From the NCBI RefSeq assembly GCF_910580175.1, contig NZ_CAJTXD010000002.1, forward strand, positions 248,001 through 312,000: a DNA stretch of 64,000 nt. Direction: 5' to 3'. The position numbers and the translations under genes were made by a program. Source of the stretch: an uncultured Alistipes sp. (GTDB lineage: Bacteria; Bacteroidota; Bacteroidia; Bacteroidales; Rikenellaceae). Shown one piece after another: positions 24,809-34,089 of this stretch; the first letter of the stretch is position 1, and every line of letters begins with the position of its first letter. Under the pieces are notes generated by a model. The model searched no databases. It was given only the letters and a program-made list of their open reading frames with translations, and had not been told where the DNA came from.

Positions 24809-25885
24809 TTATTTCCAGCAAAAGGCGCCGGGAATGACACCGGCATAGAATTCGTCGAGCAGCTCGCCCGCCGCCGAGTAGCGGTAGACGATGCCCGGTT
24901 GTTGGTAGTCTATGGCATCGGCTACATAGACGTCGTTCCGTGCGGGGTCGACCGTCAGACCGTAGTAGATCGTGCCCGTATATTCGATGAACGGTCGTAT
25001 GGGCACCTGCTCGGCTTCGACGTCCATCGACCAAATGTCGTCGTTGATCCAGTAGAGCGTGTCGCCCGCACCGTTGAGTTGTATTTCCGACGGAGTATCG
25101 CCGAGATCGAACCGGAACTGCTTTTCGATGGTAAACGTTTCGGCGTCGATGCGGTAGAGCGACGGTGCCTCGTAGCCGTATGGGCTGTCTGCATAGCCGC
25201 CGTCGGTTATCGTCCAGAGTTTGTCGTTGCAGTCTATTGCAAGCGACGTGGGTTGGATGCCTACTTGCAGTTCATCCACCACTTTGTCGGTCTCGGTGTC
25301 GATCTTGAGAATCCGGTTCTGATACGACCAGCAGTTGACATAGACGTATTGTCCATATTGTACCATTTGTTCCGTCGATCCGCTCTCCATCGTCATGCCG
25401 GGGCATTCGATGTAGCCGGTTATCTTGTAACGCCTGGGGTCGACGACGAAGATGCGGTTGTCCCACAGCTGTGTTACGTAGGCCTTTTCGTCCGAGATGA
25501 AATGGATGTAGCGCGGCGATGCCAGGTCGGTAATGCGGCCGATCTCCTTGAACGTATCGAGGTCGATGGCGAAGACGACGTGCGAATTGTTGACCACGAT
25601 CCAGCCCACGCCGTCGCGCACGATCATCGACTGCGCTACATCGCCTAATTTCATGCCGTTGGCCCGGCGGAATATTTCGTTCTCCACCTGCCGCGTTTCG
25701 GGGTCATAGTACGAAAGCGTGGCGTTGCCGTACTGGAAATTGCCCTCACAGGCAATGAATACTCCTGCGCCCGAAGCCGCAAAATCTTCTGCCGCGCCGT
25801 ACTCCCACTTCATGCACTCCGTGCAGACGGCGGCAAGCAGGAGGGCCGCAGCAAGTCGCTGAAAGATCGTTCGGGCGCTGCGCAT
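24809..25885 (-). CDS. btuG: BtuG-like surface cobalamin-binding beta-propeller lipoprotein (DUF5074/YncE-like)
   Basis: This 358-aa lipoprotein has a signal with the cysteine at about residue 24 (AAVCTECMKW). It is built of propeller-type repeats: VFIACEGNFQYGNATLSYYD, SPRYIHFISDEKAYVTQL, QMVQYGQYVYVNCW and SLYRIDAETFTIEKQF. In Bacteroides, BtuG sits on BtuB at the cell surface and captures cobalamin with very high affinity. The start at 25885 lies 2 nt after the upstream stop. The longer in-frame extension overlaps the neighbouring gene and is rejected. Confidence 0.85.
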   Translation of the reverse strand: MRSARTIFQRLAAALLLAAVCTECMKWEYGAAEDFAASGAGVFIACEGNFQYGNATLSYYDPETRQVENEIFRRANGMKLGDVAQSMIVRDGVGWIVVNNSHVVFAIDLDTFKEIGRITDLASPRYIHFISDEKAYVTQLWDNRIFVVDPRRYKITGYIECPGMTMESGSTEQMVQYGQYVYVNCWSYQNRILKIDTETDKVVDELQVGIQPTSLAIDCNDKLWTITDGGYADSPYGYEAPSLYRIDAETFTIEKQFRFDLGDTPSEIQLNGAGDTLYWINDDIWSMDVEAEQVPIRPFIEYTGTIYYGLTVDPARNDVYVADAIDYQQPGIVYRYSAAGELLDEFYAGVIPGAFCWK

Positions 25886-25887
25886 GG

Positions 25888-26784
25888 CTATTCGGCGGGA
25901 AAATTGAGATCGCGGATCGCGAAAACTTCGGTCGACGTTTCGCCCAGTCCGCCGCTTTGGGCGAGGACGCCCGTCTGCACCTTCACGAAGTCGATGTGCG
26001 CCAGCCCGGCCGGCAGGCCGTCGGCACGCACGGCGTCGGCTATGCGGAAGCGGTTGGCATTCATTCCGTTGTCCGTGAGCCGGTCGATGCTGCTGAAATT
26101 GTCGGCATACCCCCATTCGTAGGGCGGATTGATCCATTGCACGCCGTCGAATCGGTTGCGGGCTTCGAGCCGTGTGCCGCGCAGCGTGTAGCTGTCGTCG
26201 CCGACCCAGGCGGGGTAGTAGGACTGCCTGTGGTAGCTGACCCGGGCGATCGTGCCGCTCTGACCGCGGTCGTCGGTCCATGCGATCCCTGCATCCGGCT
26301 CGGAGGGGCGGTAATAGGTCACGGCGTAGTCTTGCCAGGTCTCCGGTTTGCCGTATTCCGAACCTCGGAGTTCGTACCACGTGTCGTTGGGCAGGCCGTC
26401 GCCGTTCTCGTCCTGCATGACCCAGACGATGCCCGGCTCGGACGATGTGTCCAGCGGATTGCCGTCGATAGCCAGGTCGTAGCCGCCCGTACAGGCGACG
26501 GGGTGGTCGAAGCCCACGACGACGCAGCCGCCGAAGCTGCCCAGCGAAACGTATCCGTATTTGCTCCCGAGTTGTTTTTTGGCCCAGGCGCAGGCCTCCT
26601 CCATGGTGCGGGGTGCATAGGTCTCGTTGATAAATTGGCCGGGGGCCGGCAGGTATTCGTATACGCGGTTGCATGCGGCCCGCTGTGAAGCATCGACGAC
26701 AACGATCGCGTCATCCTTGTTGCAGGACGATGCGATCGCTAAAGTGCCGAACAGCATGATGAGTCTATTCACGAAGATGCGCAT
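25888..26784 (-). CDS. Cobalamin-locus surface lipoprotein of unknown role
   Basis: This 298-aa lipoprotein has the cysteine at about residue 21 (AIASSCNKDD), followed by an acidic stretch that fits the Bacteroidetes surface-export signal. The body (YGYVSLGSFGGCVVVGFDHP, GIVWVMQDENGDGLPNDTWYELRGSE) looks like a secreted beta-sandwich, and homologues accompany btuG/btuB loci. Its start overlaps the upstream stop by one nt (TAATG), so the genes are translationally coupled. A role in B12 capture is inferred from position only. Confidence 0.7.
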   Translation of the reverse strand: MRIFVNRLIMLFGTLAIASSCNKDDAIVVVDASQRAACNRVYEYLPAPGQFINETYAPRTMEEACAWAKKQLGSKYGYVSLGSFGGCVVVGFDHPVACTGGYDLAIDGNPLDTSSEPGIVWVMQDENGDGLPNDTWYELRGSEYGKPETWQDYAVTYYRPSEPDAGIAWTDDRGQSGTIARVSYHRQSYYPAWVGDDSYTLRGTRLEARNRFDGVQWINPPYEWGYADNFSSIDRLTDNGMNANRFRIADAVRADGLPAGLAHIDFVKVQTGVLAQSGGLGETSTEVFAIRDLNFPAE

Positions 26785-27614
26785 TAGAATTGTACGGCCA
26801 CGTCATCGTAGGCGAAATAGGCTGGGGTCGTCAGTCCGTAGGCGTTCATTTTCGAACCCTCGATGTTGAATTCGATTTTGGCGACCTTGCCCAGCGAAGC
26901 CAGTTCCCACTTCGTCCATTCTTTCAGATAGTCGGTGTCCTTTGCCAGGAAAATTTCGCAGCGGCCGGTCTCTTCGCCGGCGGCATTGAAGCCGATGGCG
27001 ATCGCTTTCAGGAAGTCGCCGTCGCCGAATGCCGGGCTTTCACCGTCGCCATTGAGGAGGGCGTTTACCACGTAGGTCGTGTTCATGACCCACATGCGGT
27101 CGACGATGCGTTCGATGCCATCCTTGAAGTAGATTGCCGAACGTTTGCTGTAGGTGTCGCTTTCTGCGACGCTGCCGTTGTGGACGCAGAAGTTTTTCGA
27201 GCCGTTGTGTCCCCCTGCGGTATATACGGCCAGCTGGTGGTTGAAGTCGCCGTGCGTCGGATCCATGTCGGTGTAGTTCGACACAGCATGGCCGCCGCCC
27301 CAGAATTTGCGGTCGCCGTAGTTGTTGGTCAGCTCCGATGCCAGAAACGTGTTGTTGTCGTCGTTCCAGTTGTAGAGCCATGCTTGCTTCTCGGCTTCGG
27401 GGTAGAGCATCGGCCCGTTGTACTGGGGATTGTCGATGAGCGACGACCAGTCAGCGAAACCTTGGCCGCCGTTGTCGGTGCCTTTGTAATCGCTGTCCTC
27501 GAAGGTCAGCACCCGCAGTTCAGGCCCTCCGGCGTTGTTGTCATCGTTGTCGTTGCAGCTTGCCAGCGTCAGCCCGAGCAGCGCGAAAGGCATAAGTTTG
27601 AAAAGGTTTTTCAT
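26784..27614 (-). CDS. btuH: BtuH-like DUF4465 surface lipoprotein
   Basis: This 276-aa lipoprotein has its cysteine at about residue 20 (LTLASCNDND), followed by the acidic NDDNN export signal. DUF4465 features are DWSSLIDNPQYNGP, KFWGGGHAVSNYTD, HNGSKNFCVHNG and YFAYDDVAVQF. DUF4465 proteins at B12 loci (BtuH) bind cobamides at the Bacteroides cell surface. It is the first gene behind the cobalamin riboswitch, with a leader of about 180 nt after the aptamer. The name rests on context plus family recall. Confidence 0.78.
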   Translation of the reverse strand: MKNLFKLMPFALLGLTLASCNDNDDNNAGGPELRVLTFEDSDYKGTDNGGQGFADWSSLIDNPQYNGPMLYPEAEKQAWLYNWNDDNNTFLASELTNNYGDRKFWGGGHAVSNYTDMDPTHGDFNHQLAVYTAGGHNGSKNFCVHNGSVAESDTYSKRSAIYFKDGIERIVDRMWVMNTTYVVNALLNGDGESPAFGDGDFLKAIAIGFNAAGEETGRCEIFLAKDTDYLKEWTKWELASLGKVAKIEFNIEGSKMNAYGLTTPAYFAYDDVAVQF

Positions 27615-27794
27615 TACGTTGTATTTAAATTAAAGTACAGGTTATAAAAATCAACCGTGTCCCTCGGGGAACACGGTGCAACGAAAAATCAAAACGGCTT
27701 TTCTACTGGTTTTCCGCCCTCTTGCTCTCGTACGGCGGACCTGTCGCTGTTTCGATTTTCGCCCGTACTCCCGCAGGCAGCCAATCTGTCAGTT

Positions 27795-27960
27795 CAAGCA
27801 TCGGCAGGTCTTCTGACTCGTTCCTTCCTTTGCGCCTTCCCGGCCGCAGGCCAGTGGCGGATTGCAAATCTTTACGCCCTGCACGAAGCCGAGCGCCGGA
27901 ACTCACAGCAACGGGTATTGTCGCAGATTCTCACTGCATTCCCTTTTCATTCCTCGGCCC
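27795..27960 (-). ncRNA. Cobalamin riboswitch
   Basis: The minus strand shows the conserved blocks of the B12 aptamer in order: AAAAGGGAATGCAGTGAGAA, CTGTGAG, GCCACTG, GGGAAGGCGC and the terminal AGTCAGAAGACCTGCC. A -10 box TATATTTG lies upstream (complement of 27992-27999). It would repress the downstream btuH-lipoprotein-btuG-btuB-hydrolase operon when adenosylcobalamin is bound. Confidence 0.93.
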
Positions 27961-28126
27961 GCAAGGGGCCTTTTCGGAAACCTTTGCGGGGCAAATATAG
28001 CAATAAAATCCGAATCGGTGCGCCTGATGCGAAAAAAGATGAAGAAGAGGGCGCAGCAATGTCCCAGGAAAAAATACCCTGCCGAACATATAGTGCGGCA
28101 GGGATAAGGAAGGGCAAAAATATGGT

Positions 28127-28966
28127 TTATTTTGCGGACAACAGCGCTTCGGCGAGTGCCGGAACATCTTCTGTGCCGGGCAGTTTGGGCCAGGCGGCGC
28201 GAATAGCGGCCGTCAGGGTTTCGGGCGTGTCGTTTTCGTCCAGCAGCCGTTGCAGGGTGCGCAGGTAGTCGATCTTGAATCGCACGGTATCCGCGCGTGC
28301 TGCGCCGCCGTGACCCCCGATGAAAAGTTCGGCTCCCGAGGAGAGCGCCTTTTCGGCTTCGGCTTTCTCGGCTTCGATGGCGGCCGGCGAGTTGATCTGA
28401 AGATGGCTCATGTGTGCCCGGGCGGGTGCCCAGTGGGTGTAGTAGAGTTGTCCGCCGATCAGGATGCTTGCCGCCGGGAAGTCGGACGAGGCGCCCGGGG
28501 CGAATGCGAACGGGACGCCGGCCCACTGGTGCGTCGTGCCGAAAGCGATCTCTTCGGTGCGGCCCGTCGGCATGTCGACGATCGTGTCGCCGAATGCGTG
28601 GGCGAAATGCCGCATTATGCCGTCGTAAACCGGGCCGGCGACGAAGCGGGGCATGCCCTCGGCCATTGCGACGTCGTGGGGGCCGGTGGTTCCCACATGA
28701 TAGTCGGCGATGCGTTGCTCGACCGGTTTGCCCAGGCCGGCAATGTAGGCGTCGAATTCTGCGGCATTCTCCTTGAAGAGCGGGTGCTCCATCGTTACGA
28801 GGGTTTGCGCGCCTTCGATAATGTAGCTTGCGTTGTCCATCGCATCGTGCGTGTAATAGACATGGAGTTTGAATCCTTGCAGATCGTAGGTTTCGAAACG
28901 GCCTTTGGCATTTGCCGGGGCGGTAAGCGTTGCAAGACCCATGAGGGGTAACAAGATTTTTTTCAT
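28127..28966 (-). CDS. Secreted metallo-beta-lactamase-fold hydrolase
   Basis: This 279-aa protein has an N-terminal signal peptide (MKKILLPLMGLATLTAPANA). It carries metallo-beta-lactamase-like strands and the metal-binding motif YHVGTTGPHD near residue 95, with ELFIGGHGG later as a second metal site. The reaction is unknown; the fold covers thioesterases, lactonases and beta-lactamases. An upstream in-frame ATG was not used because the signal peptide starts at 28966. It is divergent from an HxlR regulator, which probably controls it. Confidence 0.7.
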   Translation of the reverse strand: MKKILLPLMGLATLTAPANAKGRFETYDLQGFKLHVYYTHDAMDNASYIIEGAQTLVTMEHPLFKENAAEFDAYIAGLGKPVEQRIADYHVGTTGPHDVAMAEGMPRFVAGPVYDGIMRHFAHAFGDTIVDMPTGRTEEIAFGTTHQWAGVPFAFAPGASSDFPAASILIGGQLYYTHWAPARAHMSHLQINSPAAIEAEKAEAEKALSSGAELFIGGHGGAARADTVRFKIDYLRTLQRLLDENDTPETLTAAIRAAWPKLPGTEDVPALAEALLSAK

Positions 28967-29247
28967 GACAATAACTTTTTGAAAATTAAGATAATTTAAC
29001 AAAGTTTGTTAGTCTCTTTTCGAATGCAAAGATAGGCCGATGAAAAGAATATGTCAAGTAGATACCTGAAAGTCAGCTGGTTACTTTCCGGTAACGAATG
29101 CTGGAACAGAGCGGGTTGCTGGAGGAATTTTTTTGCGGCGTATCGATGGGCGGGTAGGTGCTGAAACGGGTTTGCGGAAGCGGGGCAAGAGTAGGAACCT
29201 GTTGTTGTTTTACTTACCTTTGTAGTGTAAATTCAGAAATTGCAGTT

Positions 29248-29619
29248 ATGGACAGAAACGTTGTTCAAGATGCCTTGATGCTTGAGTGCCCGATTCGCAA
29301 TGTGCTGGCGCGCATTGGCGATAAATGGTCGTTGTTGGTAATTTTTACGTTGGATCGTGGTGGCGTGATGCGCTTCGGCGAGCTTTTGCGGGCGTTGCCC
29401 GATATATCGCAGAAGATGCTGACCGTGACCCTCCGTACGTTGGAGGAGGACGGGTTCGTGGTGCGGAAAGTCTTTCCCGAGGTGCCGCCGCGGGTGGAGT
29501 ATTGGCTCGCGCCGCGTGCGCAGACGCTCCTGCCCCATATCCATGCGCTCATCGGCTGGGCGCAGGAGCACATGACCGCCATTCTCGACGATCGGAAAGC
29601 TGCGCGGGCAGGGCGTTGA
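29248..29619 (+). CDS. HxlR-family winged-helix transcriptional regulator
   Basis: This 123-aa protein matches HxlR regulators: CPIRNVLARIGDKWSLLVIFTLDRGG, then RFGELLRALPDISQKMLTVTLRTLEEDGFV and RVEYWLAPRAQTLLP. The N-terminal cysteine (LECPI) is the conserved redox or electrophile-sensing position of the family. It is divergent from the MBL-fold gene across about 280 bp. I start at the ATG at 29248, since the frame upstream is not conserved in character. Confidence 0.92.
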   Translation: MDRNVVQDALMLECPIRNVLARIGDKWSLLVIFTLDRGGVMRFGELLRALPDISQKMLTVTLRTLEEDGFVVRKVFPEVPPRVEYWLAPRAQTLLPHIHALIGWAQEHMTAILDDRKAARAGR

Positions 29620-29671
29620 CCAGCGTCCTGCCCGAAGGGCGGGGTTTCGATTATCCGTCGATGCGGTCGTC

Positions 29672-30736
29672 TTATTTTTCGTCGATCGTCCCCATCTGCT
29701 GGCGGATCGACTCTTCGTGTATGGCTTGGAGCACGCTGCGCATGAATTCTTCGTCCATGCCCAGTTCTACGGCCTGCGTCGTACGACGTGCGAGCAGTTC
29801 TTCGTAGCGCCGGGTCTGAAGCACCGGCATGCCGTGTTCTTTTTTGCAGCGGCCGATTTCGCAGGCCACTCGCATGCGTTCGGCCAGCAGTTCCAGCAGC
29901 CGGTCGTCCAGTTTGTCGATCTGCGTCCGCAGCTCGTCGAGGCAGTCGGTCGTCGTTGTTTCGCGGATCGTCAGATTTTCAATAAGTTGAACAAGAACCT
30001 GCGGGGTAATTTGTTGCGTTTTATCGCTCCATGCTTGGTCGGGGGCGCAGTGCACCTCGACGAACAGCCCGTCGAACCCCATGTCCATGGCTTGCTGCGC
30101 AAGCGGAGCGATCAGTTCACGGCGGCCGCCGATGTGGCTCGGATCGCAGAAGATCTGCAACGCGGGGAAGCGGCGGCGCAGTTCGATGGGGATGGCCCAC
30201 ATCGGGTGATTGCGGTAGCGGCTGCGGTCTATCGAGGTAAAGCCGCGGTGGATGACGCCCAGGCGGCGAAGCCCGGCATTGCGGAGCCGTTCCACGGCGC
30301 CGATCCAGAGTTCGAGGTCGGGGCTGATCGGATTTTTCAGCAGCACTGGGATGTCGCGGCCCTCCAGTGCGTCGGCGATCTCCTGCATGGCGAACGGATT
30401 GGCTGTCGTGCGGGCGCCGATCCATAGCAGGTCGATACCTCCCGCAAGGGCGGCCTCGACATGGCTGCGTGTAGCGACTTCGGTGGTTACGTACATGCCC
30501 GTTTCGCGCTTGACGCGCTGCAGCCAGGCGATGCCTGCGGCGCCCACGCCTTCGAATCCGCCCGGCTTGGTGCGGGGTTTCCAGAGTCCTGCGCGGAAGA
30601 TGCGGATGCCTGCGGCGGCCAGCCCGCGCGCCGTGTCGAGCGTCTGGGCTTCGGTTTCGGCGCTGCACGGCCCTGCGATGACCAGGGGCCGCCGGTCGGC
30701 GACGCCTGCCAGGCGGATGGGTTCGAGATCGGTCAT
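29672..30736 (-). CDS. Bifunctional DAHP synthase/chorismate mutase
   Basis: The 354-aa protein has an N-terminal DAHP synthase domain of the Ib/KDOP-like type: VIAGPCSAETEAQTL, AGLWKPRTKPGGFEG, LLWIGARTTANPFA, DPSHIGGRRELI and FVEVHCAPDQAWSD. The C-terminal about 85 residues (LDELRTQIDKLDDRLLELLAERMRVACEIGRCKKEHG) are an AroQ-class chorismate mutase. It catalyses the first step of the shikimate pathway and the branch to prephenate. This fusion links entry to tyrosine/phenylalanine feedback in other Bacteroidetes. Confidence 0.93.
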   Translation of the reverse strand: MTDLEPIRLAGVADRRPLVIAGPCSAETEAQTLDTARGLAAAGIRIFRAGLWKPRTKPGGFEGVGAAGIAWLQRVKRETGMYVTTEVATRSHVEAALAGGIDLLWIGARTTANPFAMQEIADALEGRDIPVLLKNPISPDLELWIGAVERLRNAGLRRLGVIHRGFTSIDRSRYRNHPMWAIPIELRRRFPALQIFCDPSHIGGRRELIAPLAQQAMDMGFDGLFVEVHCAPDQAWSDKTQQITPQVLVQLIENLTIRETTTTDCLDELRTQIDKLDDRLLELLAERMRVACEIGRCKKEHGMPVLQTRRYEELLARRTTQAVELGMDEEFMRSVLQAIHEESIRQQMGTIDEK

Positions 30737-30755
30737 GATGGTGCTGTACGTTACG

Positions 30756-30788
30756 AAAAAAGAGACCGTCACGACCGACGGTCTCTTT
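30756..30788 (-). terminator. Terminator of tRNA-Thr
   Basis: AAAGAGACCGTC (30759-30770) pairs with GACGGTCTCTTT (30777-30788). On the minus strand the hairpin is followed by further T residues. It lies between tRNA-Thr and the DAHP synthase start codon, separating the two transcripts. Confidence 0.8.
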
Positions 30789-30796
30789 CGAATCCG

Positions 30797-30868
<72 letters not shown>

Positions 30869-30979
30869 GTTCCCTCCTAAGAGTGGTGCAAAAGTACACA
30901 AGAAAAATGAAAAGACAAAAAAAATGTACATATTTCGTAATATTTTTCTACCTTTACTTTCAAATAACAACTTAAATCG

Positions 30980-31930
30980 ATGAAGAGAATCTTGATAGTA
31001 GGTGCCGGCGGGCAGATCGGTTCCGAATTGACGTGTTACCTGCGGGGTATTTACGGCGGCTCCAACGTGGTGGCCACCGACATGCGCGATTGCCGCGAGT
31101 TGGGCGAGGACGGCCCGTTCGAAGTGCTCAATGCGCTGGATGCGACGGCCATGGCGTCGATCGTGGCCCGTTACCATATCGACGCCATTTTCAACCTCGT
31201 GGCTTTGTTGTCGGCCGTCGGCGAGCGCAATCCCCAGATGGCCTGGAGCGTCAACATGGGGGCATTGAACAATTCGCTCGAAGTGGCGCGCCAGCACCAT
31301 TGCGCCCTTTTCACGCCTTCGTCGATCGGGGCGTTCGGCCCCTCGTCGCCCAAGGACGGCACGCCCCAGGACACGATCATGCAGCCCACGACGATCTACG
31401 GCATCTGCAAGTACACGGGCGAAATGCTCGGCAACTATTACCATCATAAATATGGTGTCGACACGCGTTCGGTGCGTTTCCCCGGCATCATTTCCAATGT
31501 CACGCTGCCCGGCGGCGGCACGACCGACTATGCGGTCGAAATCTACTACGAGGCCGTGCGGTCGGGGCGTTTCACGTGTCCCATTCCTGCGGACGTCTAT
31601 ATGGACATGATTTACATGCCCGACGCCTTGCGCGCATGCGTCGAGTTGATGGAGACCGATCCCGCGAAGCTCCTCCATCGCAATAGTTTCAACCTCGCCT
31701 CGATGAGTTTCACGCCTGAAATCATCTGCGCCGAGATCAAGAAGCGCATGCCCGATTTCAAGATGGACTACGACGTCGATCCTGTCAAAAAGGCCATTGC
31801 CGAGAGCTGGCCCAATTCGCTCGACGACACCTGCGCCCGCGAGGAGTGGGGCTGGAAACCCGAGTGGGATCTTGCGCGCATGACCGACGACATGCTTGTG
31901 CACATCCGGCAGAAACTCGGTGTAGCTTGA
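30980..31930 (+). CDS. L-threonine 3-dehydrogenase, NAD-dependent epimerase/SDR type
   Basis: This 316-aa Rossmann protein starts with the NAD motif ILIVGAGGQIGSEL. It carries the catalytic SDR residues in TPSSIGAFGPSSPKD and TIYGICKYTGEMLGNYY (YxxxK). PGIISNVTLPGGGTTDYAVEIYYEAV is the hallmark of the epimerase-like threonine dehydrogenases. It oxidises threonine to 2-amino-3-ketobutyrate, the first step towards glycine and acetyl-CoA. It is divergent from tRNA-Thr. Confidence 0.9.
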   Translation: MKRILIVGAGGQIGSELTCYLRGIYGGSNVVATDMRDCRELGEDGPFEVLNALDATAMASIVARYHIDAIFNLVALLSAVGERNPQMAWSVNMGALNNSLEVARQHHCALFTPSSIGAFGPSSPKDGTPQDTIMQPTTIYGICKYTGEMLGNYYHHKYGVDTRSVRFPGIISNVTLPGGGTTDYAVEIYYEAVRSGRFTCPIPADVYMDMIYMPDALRACVELMETDPAKLLHRNSFNLASMSFTPEIICAEIKKRMPDFKMDYDVDPVKKAIAESWPNSLDDTCAREEWGWKPEWDLARMTDDMLVHIRQKLGVA

Positions 31931-32021
31931 CGCCGTCCCGTCGATCGTATTTTGTCCTGATGTTCCTTTTCCGGTGCGGTTCTTGCCGCATGGCGGAGCA
32001 TTGACCGAAAAAATGAAGTCC

Positions 32022-32972
32022 ATGAAAAAATCGTTGCGTTGGGCGGCCGTCGTTGCAGCCGTCGCTGTGGGTGTTGTGGCCGGCGGGAGTCTCTATTTGT
32101 TGGGTTATTCGCTCACGCCCCGAAAAATCATGCGGGCCAAGAACGAATCGGCCCGCCGCGACATGGTGGCCGACTATCCGTTCCTCGGGCCGTGGCTTGA
32201 TAGTCTCGAAACCACGGGCGCCCTGCGCGACACCACGATCGTCGGAGCCGAGGGCGAGCGGCTGCACGCCATCTATGCTTTTGCGCCCAAGCCGACCGAC
32301 CGCACGGCCGTCATCGTACATGGATATACCGACAACGCCGTCCGCATGCTGATGATCGGCTATCTGTACAACCGCGACCTGGGTTACAACATCCTGCTGC
32401 CCGACCTCTATTTCCACGGGCAGAGCGAGGGCCGGGCCATCCGCATGGGGTGGAAAGACCGGCTGGACGTGCTGCGGTGGATGGAGATCGCCAACGGGAT
32501 TTTCGGCGGTCATACGCAGATGGTCGTTCACGGCATTTCGATGGGCGCCGCCACCACGATGATGGTTTCGGGCGAGCAGCAGCAGCCCTACGTGAAATGT
32601 TTCGTCGAGGATTGCGGCTATACCAGCGTTCGCGACCAGTTTGCCAAGGAACTCAAGGAGCAGTTCCGTTTGCCGGCTTTCCCGTTGCTTCCCGTCGCCA
32701 GCGGGCTGTGCGATTTGCGTTATGGATGGAATTTCTGCGAGGCTTCGGCCTTGGAGCAGGTACGCAAAAGCACCCTGCCGATGCTTTTCATCCATGGCGA
32801 TGCCGATGACTTCGTACCCACCGAAATGGTCTACCCGCTCTACGATGCCAAGCAGCAGGGCGACAAGGAGTTGTGGGTCGTGCCGGGCGCCGCGCACGCG
32901 CTTTCCTACCGCGACAATCGCGAGGAATACACCCGGCGGGTAAAAGAATTCGTCGGGAAATATATCGAGTAA
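32022..32972 (+). CDS. Membrane-anchored alpha/beta hydrolase
   Basis: About 316 aa. The N-terminus (SLRWAAVVAAVAVGVVAGGS) is an uncleaved signal anchor. The hydrolase domain has VIVHGYTDNA near the oxyanion hole, the nucleophile elbow HGISMGAA, an aspartate in IHGDADDFVPTEM and a histidine in PGAAHALSYRD. It belongs to the serine-aminopeptidase-like/BAAT-type esterases. The substrate is not visible. An ATG 9 nt upstream (32013) is equally possible. It is transcribed in the same direction as the threonine dehydrogenase. Confidence 0.8.
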   Translation: MKKSLRWAAVVAAVAVGVVAGGSLYLLGYSLTPRKIMRAKNESARRDMVADYPFLGPWLDSLETTGALRDTTIVGAEGERLHAIYAFAPKPTDRTAVIVHGYTDNAVRMLMIGYLYNRDLGYNILLPDLYFHGQSEGRAIRMGWKDRLDVLRWMEIANGIFGGHTQMVVHGISMGAATTMMVSGEQQQPYVKCFVEDCGYTSVRDQFAKELKEQFRLPAFPLLPVASGLCDLRYGWNFCEASALEQVRKSTLPMLFIHGDADDFVPTEMVYPLYDAKQQGDKELWVVPGAAHALSYRDNREEYTRRVKEFVGKYIE

Positions 32973-33143
32973 GGAAATTATCGCATGGCCGCGACCGTAT
33001 TCGCGTAGGGTGCGGGCAGGCGGGTATCCCAGCCTCTGGAATCGGTCGAAAGACTGTGCCGGGGGCTTTTTTGTATCTGCCGGGAACTCGGGGTGTGCGG
33101 AAATCGGCTGCGGCTCGCGCAGTTCGGAGAACCGCCTGTCTTT

Positions 33144-34028
33144 TCAGAATCTTTCCCGTTCGTAGGCGTCGATCATCGAGCCGCGTGTGCGGTTGACGAT
33201 GCGGGCGCCGAGCGTCGCGGCGTAGTCGCGCAGCACTTCGTGGCCGCGGAACAACTCGGCTACCTCGGCCAGATAGACCGACATCGTATAGGGCCTCCGC
33301 GGCGCTTTCTGGAACATCGGCCGCAGTGCGGCAGGCGCTCCGTCGTCATAATAATGGCGGTCGGCGCGGCACAGCCGGTTGACGTCGTCTACGCACAGCC
33401 CCTCCAGAAGCGTGTGATCCACGCCGTAGAGTTCGATCCGCTTGTATCCCAGCAACAACGCAATGTATTCGCCCACCTGCACCACGGTGCCGAAGTTGGC
33501 GCTGCCCAGTCCGTGGCGGTAGAGCCGGAATTCGAGCCGGCGGAATCCGCGGTACATCAGCGTGTGGAACGGCACGATGCGGATATGGGGGTTGGGCAGA
33601 GCGGCCCGGTAGTCGAACCGCTCGGGATTATAATATTGTACATAGAGATTCATCGGCCACGTCACCCGTTCGTTCATCGTGCGGTAGAGCGCTTCGACCC
33701 GTTCGCTTTCGTCCGTATCGCGGAAGAACATCGGGTCGGAGAGTACGTAATAAGCCGGGCGCAGTTCGGTGAAACGGGGGTCCTCAGCGAAGAAGTTGAC
33801 CGCCATGAAATCGCGCTCCCCCCCCCGCTTCGCTTCCAGCAGCCGGGGCAGTTCGCCGGCCAGCGCCGGGCCGTTGCCCAGAATCGCCATCGTCGGTGCC
33901 GGCGCGCCCGCCGTGCCTGCCCGGCCGACGTAGTTGCGGAAATTCTCCTTCACAGCCATCGCCAGAAAGTAGAATCCGGTTTCGTAGAGATTGCGCAGAA
34001 AGCGGTCGAGTTTTTCGAAGGGAGTCAT
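33144..34028 (-). CDS. DUF115-like Rossmann protein of surface-glycan type, with a coding G9 tract
   Basis: This 294-aa protein has AILGNGPALAGELPRLL, FMAVNFFAEDPRF and AYYVLSDPMFF, resembling the DUF115/MptE-like proteins found with glycosyltransferases. Later blocks are ALLLGYKRIELYGVDHTLLEGL and a central aromatic region. Around codon 68, nine G residues in a row (33818-33826 on the plus strand as C9) encode RGGE, in frame in this copy. One-base slippage would truncate the product, so the gene may be phase variable. It is divergent from a family 2 glycosyltransferase. The function assignment is tentative. Confidence 0.6.
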   Translation of the reverse strand: MTPFEKLDRFLRNLYETGFYFLAMAVKENFRNYVGRAGTAGAPAPTMAILGNGPALAGELPRLLEAKRGGERDFMAVNFFAEDPRFTELRPAYYVLSDPMFFRDTDESERVEALYRTMNERVTWPMNLYVQYYNPERFDYRAALPNPHIRIVPFHTLMYRGFRRLEFRLYRHGLGSANFGTVVQVGEYIALLLGYKRIELYGVDHTLLEGLCVDDVNRLCRADRHYYDDGAPAALRPMFQKAPRRPYTMSVYLAEVAELFRGHEVLRDYAATLGARIVNRTRGSMIDAYERERF

Positions 34029-34089
34029 CGGCAAGGGTTTTATTTGCAAAAGTAGCAAAAGATCGGTATCTTCGCAAAAAAGAATGGTT

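Noticed and set aside
24809..26674. 621-aa start for the BtuG-like protein
   Set aside because: The extension overlaps the neighbouring lipoprotein gene in another frame. A lipoprotein signal begins at 25885.
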